Positions 44,398 through 53,628 of a stretch of DNA of 64,000 nt are shown here, piece by piece. Under the pieces are notes generated by a model that saw only the letters and a list, made by a program, of their open reading frames with translations, was not told the DNA's origin and made no database searches. The position numbers and the translations under genes were made by a program. The stretch is from Demequina sp. (lineage in GTDB: Bacteria > Actinomycetota > Actinomycetes > Actinomycetales > Demequinaceae), in NCBI GenBank assembly GCA_030148645.1, contig JASBTB010000014.1, positions 22,166-86,165 of the forward strand, read 5' to 3'. How positions within the stretch are numbered: the first letter of the stretch is position 1; each line of letters begins with the position of its first letter.

Positions 44398-44403
44398 AGG
44401 GTA
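44398..44403 (-). promoter_or_regulatory. -10-like element (TACCCT) upstream of the methyltransferase
   Basis: On the minus strand TACCCT lies 17 bp after a -35 position that falls inside the LexA box. It would give the methyltransferase a leader of about 135 nt. Confidence 0.35.
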
Positions 44404-44419
44404 TCGAATCCGACGCTAT

Positions 44420-44435
44420 TCGAACAGGTGTTCGA
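44420..44435 (-). promoter_or_regulatory. LexA (SOS) box
   Basis: TCGAACACCTGTTCGA (minus strand) matches the actinobacterial LexA palindrome TCGAAC-n4-GTTCGA at all 12 fixed bases. It lies 15 bp after the integrase stop and upstream of the methyltransferase. Confidence 0.7.
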
Positions 44436-44449
44436 TGGGAGTGTTGCGC

Positions 44450-45919
44450 TTACTCGCTTCGCGGCACGATCGCGACACGCCTCTTGAGTGCCTCCATCTG
44501 TCCCGCCTCGAACCGCTCGCTGTGTTGCTGCTCAGACTCGCCGCGCCGCCTGGGTAGCCCTGTGGGAAGGTCGCTGGGCCAGCGTGACACCACGACCCGC
44601 TCAATGAAGAGGCGTGCGAAGTTCCGCTTGCGCTCGGCCGTCCAGCCGTCCATCTGGAGCCCCTGGGACACGTCCTGGTCGAACATGGACGCTCCGAGCA
44701 GCGAAGCGCTACGCTGCTCGATTTCGTCAGCCCGTGCGTCGATCTGGGCGACCCGAGCGCGTGTGTCTGCCTTGTCGATGAGGCCGTCCACGTGAGCATC
44801 GAGCACGCGCGCGCGTTTGTCGGCCAATGTCGCCCGCTCGGCATCGAGCCGCGCGATCTCGGCTTCTTCCTTCGACCCTCGCTCGGCGCTTCGCAGGCTC
44901 CACCTGGGAGAGGACGTCAGCGCCTCTTCGATGTAGGCGAAGACGTACGCCTCCAACCGCGTGTAGTCGATGCTGATCGCACCGCAACCGCCTGTGTGGC
45001 GCGCGCATCGCAAACCTGGCCGACTGCCGCGCTTCGCCTCACGCTTGTAGCTGGTCAGGCTCTGGCCGCACTCGCCGCAGACAACGAGGCCACCGCCGAG
45101 GGAGTAGCGACCGCCCTTGACGCCGGGGGAGATGGTCGTCCAGCGGGTGGGGTCTTCGAACATGGACCGGAGGCGGTCAAATGACGGTTCATCGATGATG
45201 GGCTCCCACTTCACCTCGCCGAGCTTGTTCTTCCCGATGATCGCGGGATTGCGGAGGATGGGGCGTAGGCCCGTCACGCGCCAGATCTTGCCTTTCCGGG
45301 TGATGACCCCTCGGCGTTGCCAGTCCTTCACGATGCCAGAGACTGTGTCACCCCTGAGGAGGCGCTCGACGGCTTCGCGTACACGCTCGACCTCTGGCGG
45401 GTTTGGCACCAAGCGCTTGCCATCGACCTTGTACCCGTAGGGCACTGTCCCACCGTGGTAGAGACCTGCCTGCTCGCGGGCTTCACCTGCTCGCTTGATA
45501 CGAGCCGACATGTGGTCGGCCTCGTTACGCGCGACTGATGCCTTGATCCGGGCGAAGAGTCGGCCGGCGTCAGTGCGAAGGTCCGCTTCACCATTGGCGG
45601 TGACGACGTGGAGCCCATGTTCCTCAGCGGCATCGATCCAGTCCTCAAGTTGTCGGGGCTGGCGTGTCAGTCGGTCAAGGTCGTAGCAAACAAGCGTGGT
45701 GAATTGGCCAGCGCCGTACGCTTCGACCATCTGGTCATACTGGGGGCGTGATGCGTTCTTGCGCCAGGCGGAAGAGTCATTGTCTACGTACTCGCGGACG
45801 ACTTCCCAGCCGTGCCGTTCGGCGAGTGCTCGGCAGTCTTCGAGTTGGCGCGTGACGCCGTTTCGCTCATCCGTTCTGTCGGATGAGATGCGGGCGTAGA
45901 TCGCCGCCTTTGTCGTCAT
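44450..45919 (-). CDS. Large serine integrase
   Basis: A 489-residue large serine recombinase. The catalytic domain has AAIYARISSDRTDERNGV with the active Ser and YDLDRLTRQPRQLEDW. The recombinase domain follows (YGYKVDGKRLVPNPPEVERVREAVERLL), then a zinc-ribbon domain (CGECGQSLTSYKREAKRG...CARHTGGCG) and a coiled coil (EEAEIARLDAERATLADKRARVL). GGAGG 5 nt before ATG 45919 favours the second of two ATGs. attR lies 43 bp from its start, the usual integrase-att arrangement. It integrates the element at comM; excision needs a directionality factor, not identified here. Confidence 0.93.
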   Translation of the reverse strand: MTTKAAIYARISSDRTDERNGVTRQLEDCRALAERHGWEVVREYVDNDSSAWRKNASRPQYDQMVEAYGAGQFTTLVCYDLDRLTRQPRQLEDWIDAAEEHGLHVVTANGEADLRTDAGRLFARIKASVARNEADHMSARIKRAGEAREQAGLYHGGTVPYGYKVDGKRLVPNPPEVERVREAVERLLRGDTVSGIVKDWQRRGVITRKGKIWRVTGLRPILRNPAIIGKNKLGEVKWEPIIDEPSFDRLRSMFEDPTRWTTISPGVKGGRYSLGGGLVVCGECGQSLTSYKREAKRGSRPGLRCARHTGGCGAISIDYTRLEAYVFAYIEEALTSSPRWSLRSAERGSKEEAEIARLDAERATLADKRARVLDAHVDGLIDKADTRARVAQIDARADEIEQRSASLLGASMFDQDVSQGLQMDGWTAERKRNFARLFIERVVVSRWPSDLPTGLPRRRGESEQQHSERFEAGQMEALKRRVAIVPRSE

Positions 45920-45962
45920 CATGGCCTCCGTCTAGTCAGTGTGTCATATTCACTCTGTCGTA

Positions 45963-45964
45963 GA
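45963..45964 (+). other. attR crossover dinucleotide (GA)
   Basis: The right junction reads TGTCGTA-GA-GGCACC, and GA begins the restored GAG codon (Glu of Walker B). Confidence 0.8.
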
Positions 45965-46556
45965 GGCACCCGAGTTTCCGACTGGTGTCCTGCAAACACT
46001 GCGTCAGCCACTCGAAAGCGGTGAGGTCGTGCTCCATCGGGCGTACGGCGCCGCACGCTATCCGGCACGGTTTCAGTTGGTGCTCGCGGCCAATCCCTGC
46101 CCCTGCGGCCACTATTTTGGCCGTGGCGGCGATTGTTCCTGCACTCCGATGGCACGCCGGCGGTACTTCGCGAGGCTGAGCGGGCCACTGCTCGACCGGA
46201 TTGACCTGCAAATCGAGGTGTTGCCCGTGAGGCGTGCGCAGGCGACCCCCGGAGAGGACTCCGCGTCGGTCGCAAACCGTGTGCAGGACGCACGTCTGCG
46301 CGCGCGCCACCGTTGGGCAGATGTTCCGTGGACTGCGAGTGCGCAAGTGCCGAGTCGTTGGCTTCGGGAGCACACCTCACGTTCGGCCGCCGCGGTCGCG
46401 CACGCCGCGATGGAGCGCGGTCGGCTCTCGGCTCGCGGAGCAGACCGCGCCTTGCGGGTGGCGTGGACGCTCGCCGACCTTGACGCTGTCGCGCAGCCGT
46501 CGAGCGATCACGTGGCGCGGGCCATGATGCTACGGTCACGGGACGGCGCACAGTGA
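45963..46556 (+). pseudogene. comM: ComM/YifB 3' part
   Basis: 197 codons resuming at the Walker B Glu: EAPEFPTGVLQTLRQPLE, LVLAANPCPCG, LSGPLLDRIDLQIEV and the C-terminal helical domain to GAQ. In the integrated state it could start at GTG 45939 in element DNA, but as a fragment without Walker A it should be inactive. Joined to 34094-35020 it gives a normal 506-residue ComM. Its stop overlaps dprA (GTGA). Confidence 0.92.
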
Positions 46557-47785
46557 AGCGCGGGGAGCGCGACGCGCTCATCGCGTGGAGCGGCATTGCC
46601 GAACCCGCCGACGTGGTGGCGGGTGCCCTTATCGACGCGTGGGGCGCGAGCGCCGCCCTCGAATGGGTGATCAGCGGTTGCGACCGCCTGCCGATCGAGG
46701 CGGCACGTCTCGCGCATAGCGCTGGACCCGATCTTGCGCGGTCGGCCGCTCGGGCTCACGAGAGGTGGGCGGCAAGGCTCGACCGGATCGATGAGCCGCA
46801 CGAGCGGCGCACTCGCGCGATCGGCGGGCGCGTCGTCACTCGGCAAGACGCGGAATGGCCACGCGTGATGGCCGATCTCGGTCACACCCAGCCCTTCGCC
46901 CTGTACGTGCGCGGGGCCGAAGACCTGCACGCGCTGTGGGGCCCCTCCGTCGCCATCGTGGGCTCGCGCTCGGCCACGTCCTACGGGTCGTTGGTCGCGG
47001 GCGATATCGCCCACGGGGTGGCGGGCGCGGGTCGTGTCGTCATCTCCGGGGGCGCCTACGGCATCGACGCGGCCGCACATCGATCGGCTCTGGCCAACGA
47101 TGCGGTAACGATCGCGGTGATGGCGGGGGGAGTAGACCGACTCTACCCCGTGGGCAACGACGATCTGTTGAAGCGCATCGCCCACTCGGGGGCAGTCGTG
47201 AGCGAGGTGCCGCCGGGATTCGCCCCGCACCGCTCGCGGTTCCTCAGCCGAAACCGGCTCATTGCATGCGCGAGCGCGACCGTGGTGGTCGAGGCTGCGT
47301 TGCGCTCCGGAGCGCTCAGTACCGCGCGACACGCGACCGAATTGGTGCGGCCCGTCGCAGCGGTGTCCGGACCTGTCACCTCCGCATCCTCTGCGGGCTG
47401 CCATGCGTTGGTGAGGGAGGGTGCCGCCGTGCTCGTCACCGACGCCGACGAGGTTCTCGAACTCGCCTCTGCGTTGACTGACGTGGCCGATAGCCCCTCT
47501 CGCACCGATAGCGCGAGCGGGATCGACCTTTTCCGCGTCGATTTTGGCTCGCTTGGCGAACGAAAGATGTTCGACGCCCTGGCCTCACGAGGCAAGGCCA
47601 TCGAGGCGGCGGCCGTGACCGCGGGGCTCACGCTCAACGACGCGCGGGCTGCGCTTGGCGCCCTCGAGGCCGCGGGCCTGGTGGAGCGACACAGGTCCGG
47701 GTGGCGTCGGGCCCAGGGTCAGGGTGCCACCGAAAAAACGGGCAATAACGGTACAAAGCGGTACATTTCTGAGCGAGATGTGTGA
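46553..47785 (+). CDS. dprA: DNA processing protein DprA
   Basis: A 410-residue DprA that loads RecA on incoming single strands during transformation. The Rossmann-like core has VAIVGSRSATSYG, ISGGAYGIDAAAH, GVDRLYPVGND, LSRNRLIACASATVVVEA and GALSTARHATE. A C-terminal winged helix (KAIEAAAVTAGLTLNDARAALGAL) follows. Integration of the element separates it from the yraN-comM promoter, so its expression should change with the element's state. Confidence 0.92.
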   Translation: MKRGERDALIAWSGIAEPADVVAGALIDAWGASAALEWVISGCDRLPIEAARLAHSAGPDLARSAARAHERWAARLDRIDEPHERRTRAIGGRVVTRQDAEWPRVMADLGHTQPFALYVRGAEDLHALWGPSVAIVGSRSATSYGSLVAGDIAHGVAGAGRVVISGGAYGIDAAAHRSALANDAVTIAVMAGGVDRLYPVGNDDLLKRIAHSGAVVSEVPPGFAPHRSRFLSRNRLIACASATVVVEAALRSGALSTARHATELVRPVAAVSGPVTSASSAGCHALVREGAAVLVTDADEVLELASALTDVADSPSRTDSASGIDLFRVDFGSLGERKMFDALASRGKAIEAAAVTAGLTLNDARAALGALEAAGLVERHRSGWRRAQGQGATEKTGNNGTKRYISERDV

Positions 47786-47839
47786 CGAATGTGACACACG
47801 GGGTTGATTTGGCGCGAGTGACGGTGCCAGAGTGTGCCC

Positions 47840-48745
47840 ATGGTGGCCGATGCGCGCAGGGTGACAGAGCGATTCGCGGCTGCCCTGCGCCACGGCTACG
47901 GCGCATCGGAGCACACAATACGCGCCTACCTGGGCGATGTCGACGACTTGGCACACCACCTGGAGTTGGACGATGACGCCGCGTGGGGTTGCGTCCAACT
48001 CGCTGACCTCCGTTCATGGCTCGCGCACCTGGCGCACGAGGGCAAGAGCCGGAGCACACTGGCAAGGCGGAGCGCGGCCATTCGGACTTTCTTCGCCTGG
48101 GCACATCGCACCGGCCTTGTCGACCACAATCCCGCTGTGCGCCTCGCCTCAGCTCGACAGGCCAGCACACTTCCCGAAGTTCTCACCGTGGGCGACGCGA
48201 GTGTCCTGCTCGATGTCGCCCAAATGCGTGCAGACAGTGAGGATGCGTTCGACCTGCGCGACTGGGCCATGGTCGAACTTCTCTATGCGAGCGGAATCCG
48301 GGTGGGGGAGTTGGCGGGCATCGACATTTCCGACGTCGACCTGGCCGAACTGACCGTCAGGGTTGTCGGCAAGGGCGATAAGGAACGCGTCGTCCCGTTC
48401 GGGATCCCCGCACAGCGCGCTCTGGTCGCGTGGCTCGAAAGGGGACGCACCGCGTCCACACCCCGTGACCCGCGCGCACTGTTCGTCGGGCGGCGTGGCG
48501 GTCGCGTCGACCAACGCCAGGTGCGGGACGTGATCCATAGGCTCGCCGCGCTCGCAGGTGTCCCCGACGTCGCACCGCACGCTCTTCGCCACACCACTGC
48601 GACCCACCTGTTGCTTGGGGGGTCCGATCTGCGCACCGTGCAAGAAGTGCTCGGGCACGCCTCACTCACGACCACGCAGCGCTACACCCACGTGACGGCG
48701 GAACGACTACGCAGTGCCTATCAACTTGCTCACCCCAGGGCATGA
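47840..48745 (+). CDS. xerC: Tyrosine recombinase XerC
   Basis: A 301-residue XerC-type recombinase resolving chromosome dimers at dif. The N-terminal SAM-like domain starts RVTERFAAALRHGYGASEHT; the catalytic domain has Arg in YASGIRVGELAG, Lys in VVGKGDKERVVPF, HALRHTTATHLL and Tyr in LGHASLTTTQRYTHV. The start is ATG 47840 or GTG 47834; a CAGAGT -10-like hexamer lies 6 nt before the ATG. It is not a mobile-element integrase: the gene is in the conserved dprA-xerC-whiG order. Confidence 0.9.
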   Translation: MVADARRVTERFAAALRHGYGASEHTIRAYLGDVDDLAHHLELDDDAAWGCVQLADLRSWLAHLAHEGKSRSTLARRSAAIRTFFAWAHRTGLVDHNPAVRLASARQASTLPEVLTVGDASVLLDVAQMRADSEDAFDLRDWAMVELLYASGIRVGELAGIDISDVDLAELTVRVVGKGDKERVVPFGIPAQRALVAWLERGRTASTPRDPRALFVGRRGGRVDQRQVRDVIHRLAALAGVPDVAPHALRHTTATHLLLGGSDLRTVQEVLGHASLTTTQRYTHVTAERLRSAYQLAHPRA

Positions 48746-48756
48746 GGGGACACACC

Positions 48757-49557
48757 ATGACTACTTACGACGCCGACCTGGACGCGCTTGCGGAGACCGA
48801 CCCGTTGGCGGCCACCTGGGAAGTGTTCGCGACCGGGACGCAGGAGGCCCGCCGCGAGGCCCGGGACCACCTCATCACGCGCTATGCACCGCTCGTGACA
48901 CAGATCGCCACCCGCATGATTGGTCGCCTGCCAGACTCCGTGGAACTCGCCGATCTGGTCTCGTACGGGATGTTCGGCCTGATCGACGCGATCGAGAAGT
49001 TCGAAGTAAAGCGCGGGTTCAAGTTTGAGACGTACGCGGCGACCCGTGTGCGCGGCTCCATCATCGACGAACTCCGCGCCGCCGACTGGGTGCCCCGCTC
49101 CGTGCGATCGAAGGCGCGCGCGGTCGAGACGGCGACCCGCAGTCTCGAGCAACACCTCTTGCGGCAAGTGAGCGACTGCGATGTGGCGAAGGAATTGGGG
49201 TGGGCGACGGCAGAGGTGCGCACAGTGCGCGCTCAGGTGGTGCTCAGCCATATCGGCGCGCTGGACTCGTTCGGCGTGGGAGACGACACCACGGCGATTG
49301 AAAGCGTTGCCGAACTCGCCGTTCCGGGCGCGTCTTCTTCCGTCGAAGTACGGGAGACCCACTCGCTGCTCGCCAACGCCGTCCAGGGAGTGCGCGATCG
49401 TGAGCAGCAGGTACTTCAGTTGTATTACTACGAGAACCTCACTCTTGCGCAGATCGGCCAGATCCTTGGCGTCACCGAGTCGCGGGTGTCCCAGATCCAC
49501 TCTGCGGCGGTGAAGAAACTCCGCGAGAGCCTTGAGCAAACGGGGGCGTTCGCCTAG
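48757..49557 (+). CDS. whiG: WhiG/FliA-type sigma factor
   Basis: A 266-residue sigma factor of the FliA/WhiG group. Region 2 is ELADLVSYGMFGLIDAIEKFEVKRGFKFETYAATRVRG with the -10-binding part, region 3 follows, and region 4 is QVLQLYYYENLTLAQIGQILGVTESRVSQIHSAAVKKL. In Actinobacteria the family drives motility (FliA) or sporulation (WhiG) genes; no flagellar gene is in this window, so I use whiG by position beside dprA and rpsB. GAGGGG precedes ATG 48757. Its end overlaps the convergent M23-like gene by 86 bp. Confidence 0.82.
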   Translation: MTTYDADLDALAETDPLAATWEVFATGTQEARREARDHLITRYAPLVTQIATRMIGRLPDSVELADLVSYGMFGLIDAIEKFEVKRGFKFETYAATRVRGSIIDELRAADWVPRSVRSKARAVETATRSLEQHLLRQVSDCDVAKELGWATAEVRTVRAQVVLSHIGALDSFGVGDDTTAIESVAELAVPGASSSVEVRETHSLLANAVQGVRDREQQVLQLYYYENLTLAQIGQILGVTESRVSQIHSAAVKKLRESLEQTGAFA

Positions 49558-50077
49558 GGCTGCGAACTCGCACGTCAAGCGGCAGCAACCTCACCGGCCC
49601 AAAACCGCGCAAGTAGTCGAGCGGATCGACGTAGACGCCTTCGCGGCGCAGCCCCCAATGAACACACCTCGCAGGTGCGCAATGGCCCGCGTCCGCGGTC
49701 ACCGTCCCCAAGTTGTCTCCGGCGCGCACAACATCACCCACGCGCACCAGCGCGTCGACCGGCTCGACGGAACTCACGAGGCCTCCCGCGTACTGTACCG
49801 ACACGACGGGCCGGTCGACGACGATGCCTACGTAGGTGACCTCGCCAGCGGCCGAGGCGGTCACGGTGTCACCCACGTATGCCTCCAAGTCGATGCCTCG
49901 GTGGCCCGCCAGCCAATTCTGTGGCGGTAGCGAAGCGAGGCTCGTCACCGTGATCGGCTCGACGGGGGCATCGAGCACGACGGCGGTGGTTGCCTCAGCG
50001 GGGGCAACCACCAGGAGCGTCAGGCATCCCGCAGCGACGAGGGCGACGATACGGCGGCGAACGGTGACGGGTGCCAT
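49472..50077 (-). CDS. Secreted M23-type peptidase-like protein
   Basis: A 201-residue exported protein with an N-terminal signal peptide (residues 8-31, ending near PAEAT) and an M23/LytM-like domain: HRGIDLEAYVGDTVTASAAGEVTYVG, then GDNLGTVTADAGHCAPARCVHWGLR. The usual HxH of LytM enzymes reads CVH, so one metal ligand is replaced, and activity is uncertain; many actinobacterial relatives beside rpsB show the same CxH. ATG 50077 is chosen as the start of the signal peptide. The last 29 codons overlap the whiG gene antisense. Confidence 0.75.
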   Translation of the reverse strand: MAPVTVRRRIVALVAAGCLTLLVVAPAEATTAVVLDAPVEPITVTSLASLPPQNWLAGHRGIDLEAYVGDTVTASAAGEVTYVGIVVDRPVVSVQYAGGLVSSVEPVDALVRVGDVVRAGDNLGTVTADAGHCAPARCVHWGLRREGVYVDPLDYLRGFGPVRLLPLDVRVRSPRRTPPFAQGSRGVSSPPQSGSGTPATR

Positions 50078-50188
50078 GTTTCGATTGCAGCGCGTTGGGC
50101 TGTCCAGAAGTCGGTCAGTGCGGTGTGATCGGGGAGTTCGTAGCGACCCCCCCGCCTGGGTACGACCACAAGAACAGGCCGCATCGGC

Positions 50189-50194
50189 TAACAT
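50189..50194 (+). promoter_or_regulatory. -10 element (TAACAT) of rpsB
   Basis: TAACAT lies 229 bp before rpsB. The leader (50195-50422) contains a CACCTTC/GAAGGTG hairpin near its 5' end; an S2-leader-type autoregulatory RNA is possible but not shown. Confidence 0.35.
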
Positions 50195-50422
50195 GGTGGC
50201 GCACCTTCATGCCGAAGGTGACGACGCGCGCCATTCGCCCGCCCCATCGTCAATTCGATGAGGTAGGGCGCCGGGACAGCGATGGTCCGGGGAAACCCGG
50301 TGCTGAACCGCGTTGGTGCTAGGGGCTGCTCCCTGCGGGGTGGCCATCAACCGAAAACCCGGAACAGGTTCGCCCGTTCCCCCGCACATGCGCGCACACA
50401 GCGCGCGGAATAAGGATCTGCC

Positions 50423-51415
50423 ATGGCAGTCGTCACGATGCGCGAAATGCTGGACGCGGGTGTTCACTTCGGACACCAGACCAGCCGCTGGAACCCCAAG
50501 ATGAAGCGATTCATCCTGACCGAGCGCAACGGTAACTACATCATTGACCTGCAACAGTCGCTCGCGAAGATCGACGCCGCCTACGAGTTTGTGCGTGAGA
50601 CCGTCGCCCACGGTGGCACGGTACTGTTCGTCGGCACCAAACGCCAGGCGCAGTCGACCATCTCGGAGCAGGCCGCACGTGTAGGAATGCCGTACGTCAA
50701 CGAGCGCTGGCTCGGCGGAATGCTGACCAATTTCCAGACGGTCAGCAAGAGGGTGACGCGACTCAAGGAACTTGAGGAGCTCGACTTCGACGATGTCGCG
50801 GGATCTGGCCACACTAAGAAGGAACTCTTGATCCTGCGCCGCGAAAAGGACAAGTTGGCGAAGGTGCTCAACGGCATACGCGACATGTCCAAGACGCCCT
50901 CGATCGTGTGGATCGTCGACACCAACAAGGAACACCTTGCGGTGGACGAGGCCAAGAAACTGCGCATCCCGATCGTGGGCATCCTCGACTCGAACTGTGA
51001 TCCGGACGAGGTCCAGTACGGCATTCCCGGCAACGACGACGCGATTCGCTCGGTGGGCCTACTCACCCGCGTCATCTCGGACGCCATCGCCGATGGCATC
51101 AAGCAGCGCCACGCCGTGAAGTCCGGCGACGCTGACGAGCCGACCGATGTGGCAGAGCCGCTCGCCGAGTGGGAGCAGGAACTGCTCGATGGCACCGCGA
51201 AGAAGCCCGCCGCGCCGGCCACCGACGCCGCTGCCGTGACGGAGGGGGAGGACGCGCCGGCCACCGACGCCGCTGCCCTCGTGGACCGTGCGGACGAGGC
51301 GCCCGTGGCCGTCACCGCTGACACGTCGGCCAAGAAGCCCGCCGCCAAGCCCGCGGCCAAGAAGACGACCAGCAAGAACGCCGCCGATGACGCGGCCCCT
51401 GCCGACAAGAAGTAA
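50423..51415 (+). CDS. rpsB: 30S ribosomal protein S2 with long tail
   Basis: A 330-residue S2. The core ends near residue 250 ([87 protein letters not shown]). The last 80 residues are an Ala/Lys/Asp-rich tail with two APATDAAA repeats and [10 protein letters not shown]. It is followed by tsf 8 bp later, the universal rpsB-tsf order. Confidence 0.96.
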   Translation: MAVVTMREMLDAGVHFGHQTSRWNPKMKRFILTERNGNYIIDLQQSLAKIDAAYEFVRETVAHGGTVLFVGTKRQAQSTISEQAARVGMPYVNERWLGGMLTNFQTVSKRVTRLKELEELDFDDVAGSGHTKKELLILRREKDKLAKVLNGIRDMSKTPSIVWIVDTNKEHLAVDEAKKLRIPIVGILDSNCDPDEVQYGIPGNDDAIRSVGLLTRVISDAIADGIKQRHAVKSGDADEPTDVAEPLAEWEQELLDGTAKKPAAPATDAAAVTEGEDAPATDAAALVDRADEAPVAVTADTSAKKPAAKPAAKKTTSKNAADDAAPADKK

Positions 51416-51423
51416 GGATTGAT

Positions 51424-52263
51424 ATGGCGAATTACACCGTAGCCGACATCCAAACCCTGCGGGAGCGCACGGGCGCGGGAATGCTCGACGTCAAGAAGGC
51501 GCTCGATGAGGCGGATGGCGACCTGGACAAGGCCGTTGACGTTCTGCGCGTCAAGGGCCTCAAGGGAGTAAGCAAACGCGAAGGCCGCTCGGCCTCCGAG
51601 GGGCTGGTCGCCGCCCACATCGCCGAGGCGGATGCGGGCCAGGTGGGCACGCTCATTGAGATCAACTCCGAGACTGACTTCGTCGCGAAGAACGACACGT
51701 TCGTGTCGTTGGCCCAGGCGGTCCTCAAGGCCGTCGTCGACGCCAACGCCACCGACGTCAACGCCGCGCTCACTGCACCCATCGAGGGCAAGACGGTCAA
51801 GGAGTTCATCGACGAAAACGCGGGCGTGTTGGGTGAAAAGATCGTGCTACGTCGGGTAGCGCGAGTCGAGGCCCCCGTTGTCGTTGACTACCTGCACAAG
51901 ACCAACAAGGACCTACCCGCCCAGGTGGGCGTCCTGGTCGGTTCCGACGCGAAGGCCAGCCCGGTCGCCCGCGACATCGCCATGCATATCGCCGCCTATT
52001 CGCCGCTGTACCTCAGCCGCGATGAGGTCCCCACTGAGGTGGTCCAGAACGAGCGTCGTGTCGCGGAGGAAACCTCGCGCAACGAGGGCAAGCCCGAGGC
52101 CGCGCTACCCAAGATCATTGAGGGCCGCATGAACGGCTTTTTCAAGGAGAACGTGCTACCCGAGCAGGCGTTCGCTAAGGATCCCAAGACCACGGTCGGC
52201 AAGGTTGTTGAGGCTACCGGCGGCGAGGTAGTCGCCTTCGCGCGTTTCCGCGTGGGAGCCTGA
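51424..52263 (+). CDS. tsf: Elongation factor Ts
   Basis: A 279-residue EF-Ts, the GDP/GTP exchange factor of EF-Tu. The N-terminal UBA-like domain is [28 protein letters not shown]; the core has [13 protein letters not shown] and [24 protein letters not shown]. Normal length. Preceding spacing: 8 bp after rpsB. Confidence 0.96.
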   Translation: MANYTVADIQTLRERTGAGMLDVKKALDEADGDLDKAVDVLRVKGLKGVSKREGRSASEGLVAAHIAEADAGQVGTLIEINSETDFVAKNDTFVSLAQAVLKAVVDANATDVNAALTAPIEGKTVKEFIDENAGVLGEKIVLRRVARVEAPVVVDYLHKTNKDLPAQVGVLVGSDAKASPVARDIAMHIAAYSPLYLSRDEVPTEVVQNERRVAEETSRNEGKPEAALPKIIEGRMNGFFKENVLPEQAFAKDPKTTVGKVVEATGGEVVAFARFRVGA

Positions 52264-52304
52264 GACTCACCACCCGTCTAGCCACGCGCCGCGAGGAGAT
52301 TTCC

Positions 52305-53048
52305 ATGCCCGTTGTCACCAGTGAGTCGGGTGTGGATTTTCCCGCGGCGCGTCGCGTTTTGCTCAAACTGTCGGGCGAGATGTTCGGCGGCGGCGCCGTC
52401 GGCCTCGACCCCATTGTCGTGCGTAGGGTCGCCAGCGAGATCTCTGACGCCGTGCGCCAGGGTGTGCAGGTCGCGATTGTGGTAGGAGGCGGCAACTTTT
52501 TCAGGGGAGCGGAGCTGAGTGCCTCTGGAATGGAACGTGCGCGGGCCGACTACATGGGCATGCTCGGCACCGTCATGAACGCGCTGGCTCTTCAGGACTT
52601 CCTTGAGCAGTCGGGGGTGGCCACAAGGGTTCAGACGGCGATCACGATGGGCCAGGTCGCCGAGCCCTACATTCCGCTACGGGCCATCCGACACCTCGAG
52701 AAGGGGCGCGTCGTCATCTTTGCGGCGGGAGCGGGGATGCCCTACTTCTCGACCGACACGGTGTCTGTGCAACGCGCGCTAGAGACGGGCTGCACGGAAG
52801 TCATCGTGGGCAAGAACGGGGTCGACGCGATCTACACGGCGGACCCCCGCACCGACCAGACGGCTGTGCGGCTCGAACACGTGACGTATCAGGATGCGCT
52901 GCACAGCCGACTCAACGTACTCGACGCCGCGGCATTTAGCCTGGGCATGGAAAACGCCCTGCCCATGGTCGTGTTCGGCCTGGAAGAGCACGGGAATGTG
53001 ACCAAGGCCCTCATGGGTGAGAGAATCGGGACGCGCGTCACCGCGTAG
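52305..53048 (+). CDS. pyrH: UMP kinase
   Basis: A 247-residue PyrH making UDP from UMP. Family motifs are [59 protein letters not shown]-like [21 protein letters not shown] and [15 protein letters not shown]. Standard order tsf-pyrH-frr. A GAGGAGA ribosome-binding site lies before ATG 52305. Confidence 0.95.
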   Translation: MPVVTSESGVDFPAARRVLLKLSGEMFGGGAVGLDPIVVRRVASEISDAVRQGVQVAIVVGGGNFFRGAELSASGMERARADYMGMLGTVMNALALQDFLEQSGVATRVQTAITMGQVAEPYIPLRAIRHLEKGRVVIFAAGAGMPYFSTDTVSVQRALETGCTEVIVGKNGVDAIYTADPRTDQTAVRLEHVTYQDALHSRLNVLDAAAFSLGMENALPMVVFGLEEHGNVTKALMGERIGTRVTA

Positions 53049-53070
53049 GTGGCCACACGAAGGGACAGAC

Positions 53071-53628
53071 GTGATTGACGAGATCCTCCTTGAGGCAGAG
53101 CAGAACATGGATAACGCCGTGGAAGTGGCCAAGGACAATATGGCGGGGATTCGTACCGGACACGCGTCGACCGCAATGTTCGCTCACCTTGCCGTCGACT
53201 ACTACGGAGCGCCGACGCCTCTGCAACAGTTGGCATCGATCTCCATTCCCGAGCCGCGCACGGTGGTCATCGGACCCTATGACGCGTCTGCCAAGAAGGA
53301 CATTGAGGCGGCGTTGCGCAAGTCCGATCTGGGCGTGAACCCGTCCGACGACGGTCAGGTGCTCCGTATCAACATGCCAGCCTTGACGGAGGAGCGCCGC
53401 CGCGACTACGTGAAGCTCGCCAAGCACCGCGCAGAGGATGCTCGGGTGACGGTGCGCAACATGCGCCGCAAGGCCAAGGACCTGATCGATGCGGCCGTCA
53501 AGGATGGCGACGTGGGCGAGGATGAGGGTGCGCGCGCGGAAAAGGAACTCGACTCCCTTACCAAGAAGCACGTTGACGCGATCGACGCTCTGCTCGCCCA
53601 TAAGGAGAGCGAGCTCCTCGAGGTCTGA
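53071..53628 (+). CDS. frr: Ribosome recycling factor
   Basis: A 185-residue RRF: EAEQNMDNAVEVAKDNMAGIRTGHASTAMF, VDYYGAPTPLQQLASISIPEPRT, LRINMPALTEERRRDYVKLAK, VRNMRRKAKD. GTG 53071 with AAGGGA upstream gives the family N-terminus; the ORF-track ATG lies in the end of pyrH. cdsA starts on its stop (TGATG). Confidence 0.95.
   Translation: MIDEILLEAEQNMDNAVEVAKDNMAGIRTGHASTAMFAHLAVDYYGAPTPLQQLASISIPEPRTVVIGPYDASAKKDIEAALRKSDLGVNPSDDGQVLRINMPALTEERRRDYVKLAKHRAEDARVTVRNMRRKAKDLIDAAVKDGDVGEDEGARAEKELDSLTKKHVDAIDALLAHKESELLEV

Larger units (their letters stand above)
35021..45962 (+). mobile_element. 10.94-kb integrative, capsid-bearing satellite-like element in comM
   Basis: The element lies between the two halves of comM, with a GA core at both ends (35021-35022 and 45963-45964). 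Joining the outer flanks restores the ComM frame through FLDEAPEF. Joining the inner ends gives an attP in which 13 of 22 bases on each side of GA are dyad-symmetric. Contents in order: capsid, unknown gene, Cys/His protein, XRE regulator, small ORF, primase-polymerase, candidate origin, serine recombinase, unknown gene (minus), HNH nuclease, m5C methyltransferase (minus), serine integrase (minus). No portal, large terminase, tail, or lysis genes are seen. It has lower GC than its surroundings, most clearly around the methyltransferase. Confidence 0.9.

Noticed and set aside
47840-48745. XerC as a second element integrase
   Set aside because: It lies outside the att sites in the conserved dprA-xerC-whiG order, so it is the housekeeping recombinase.
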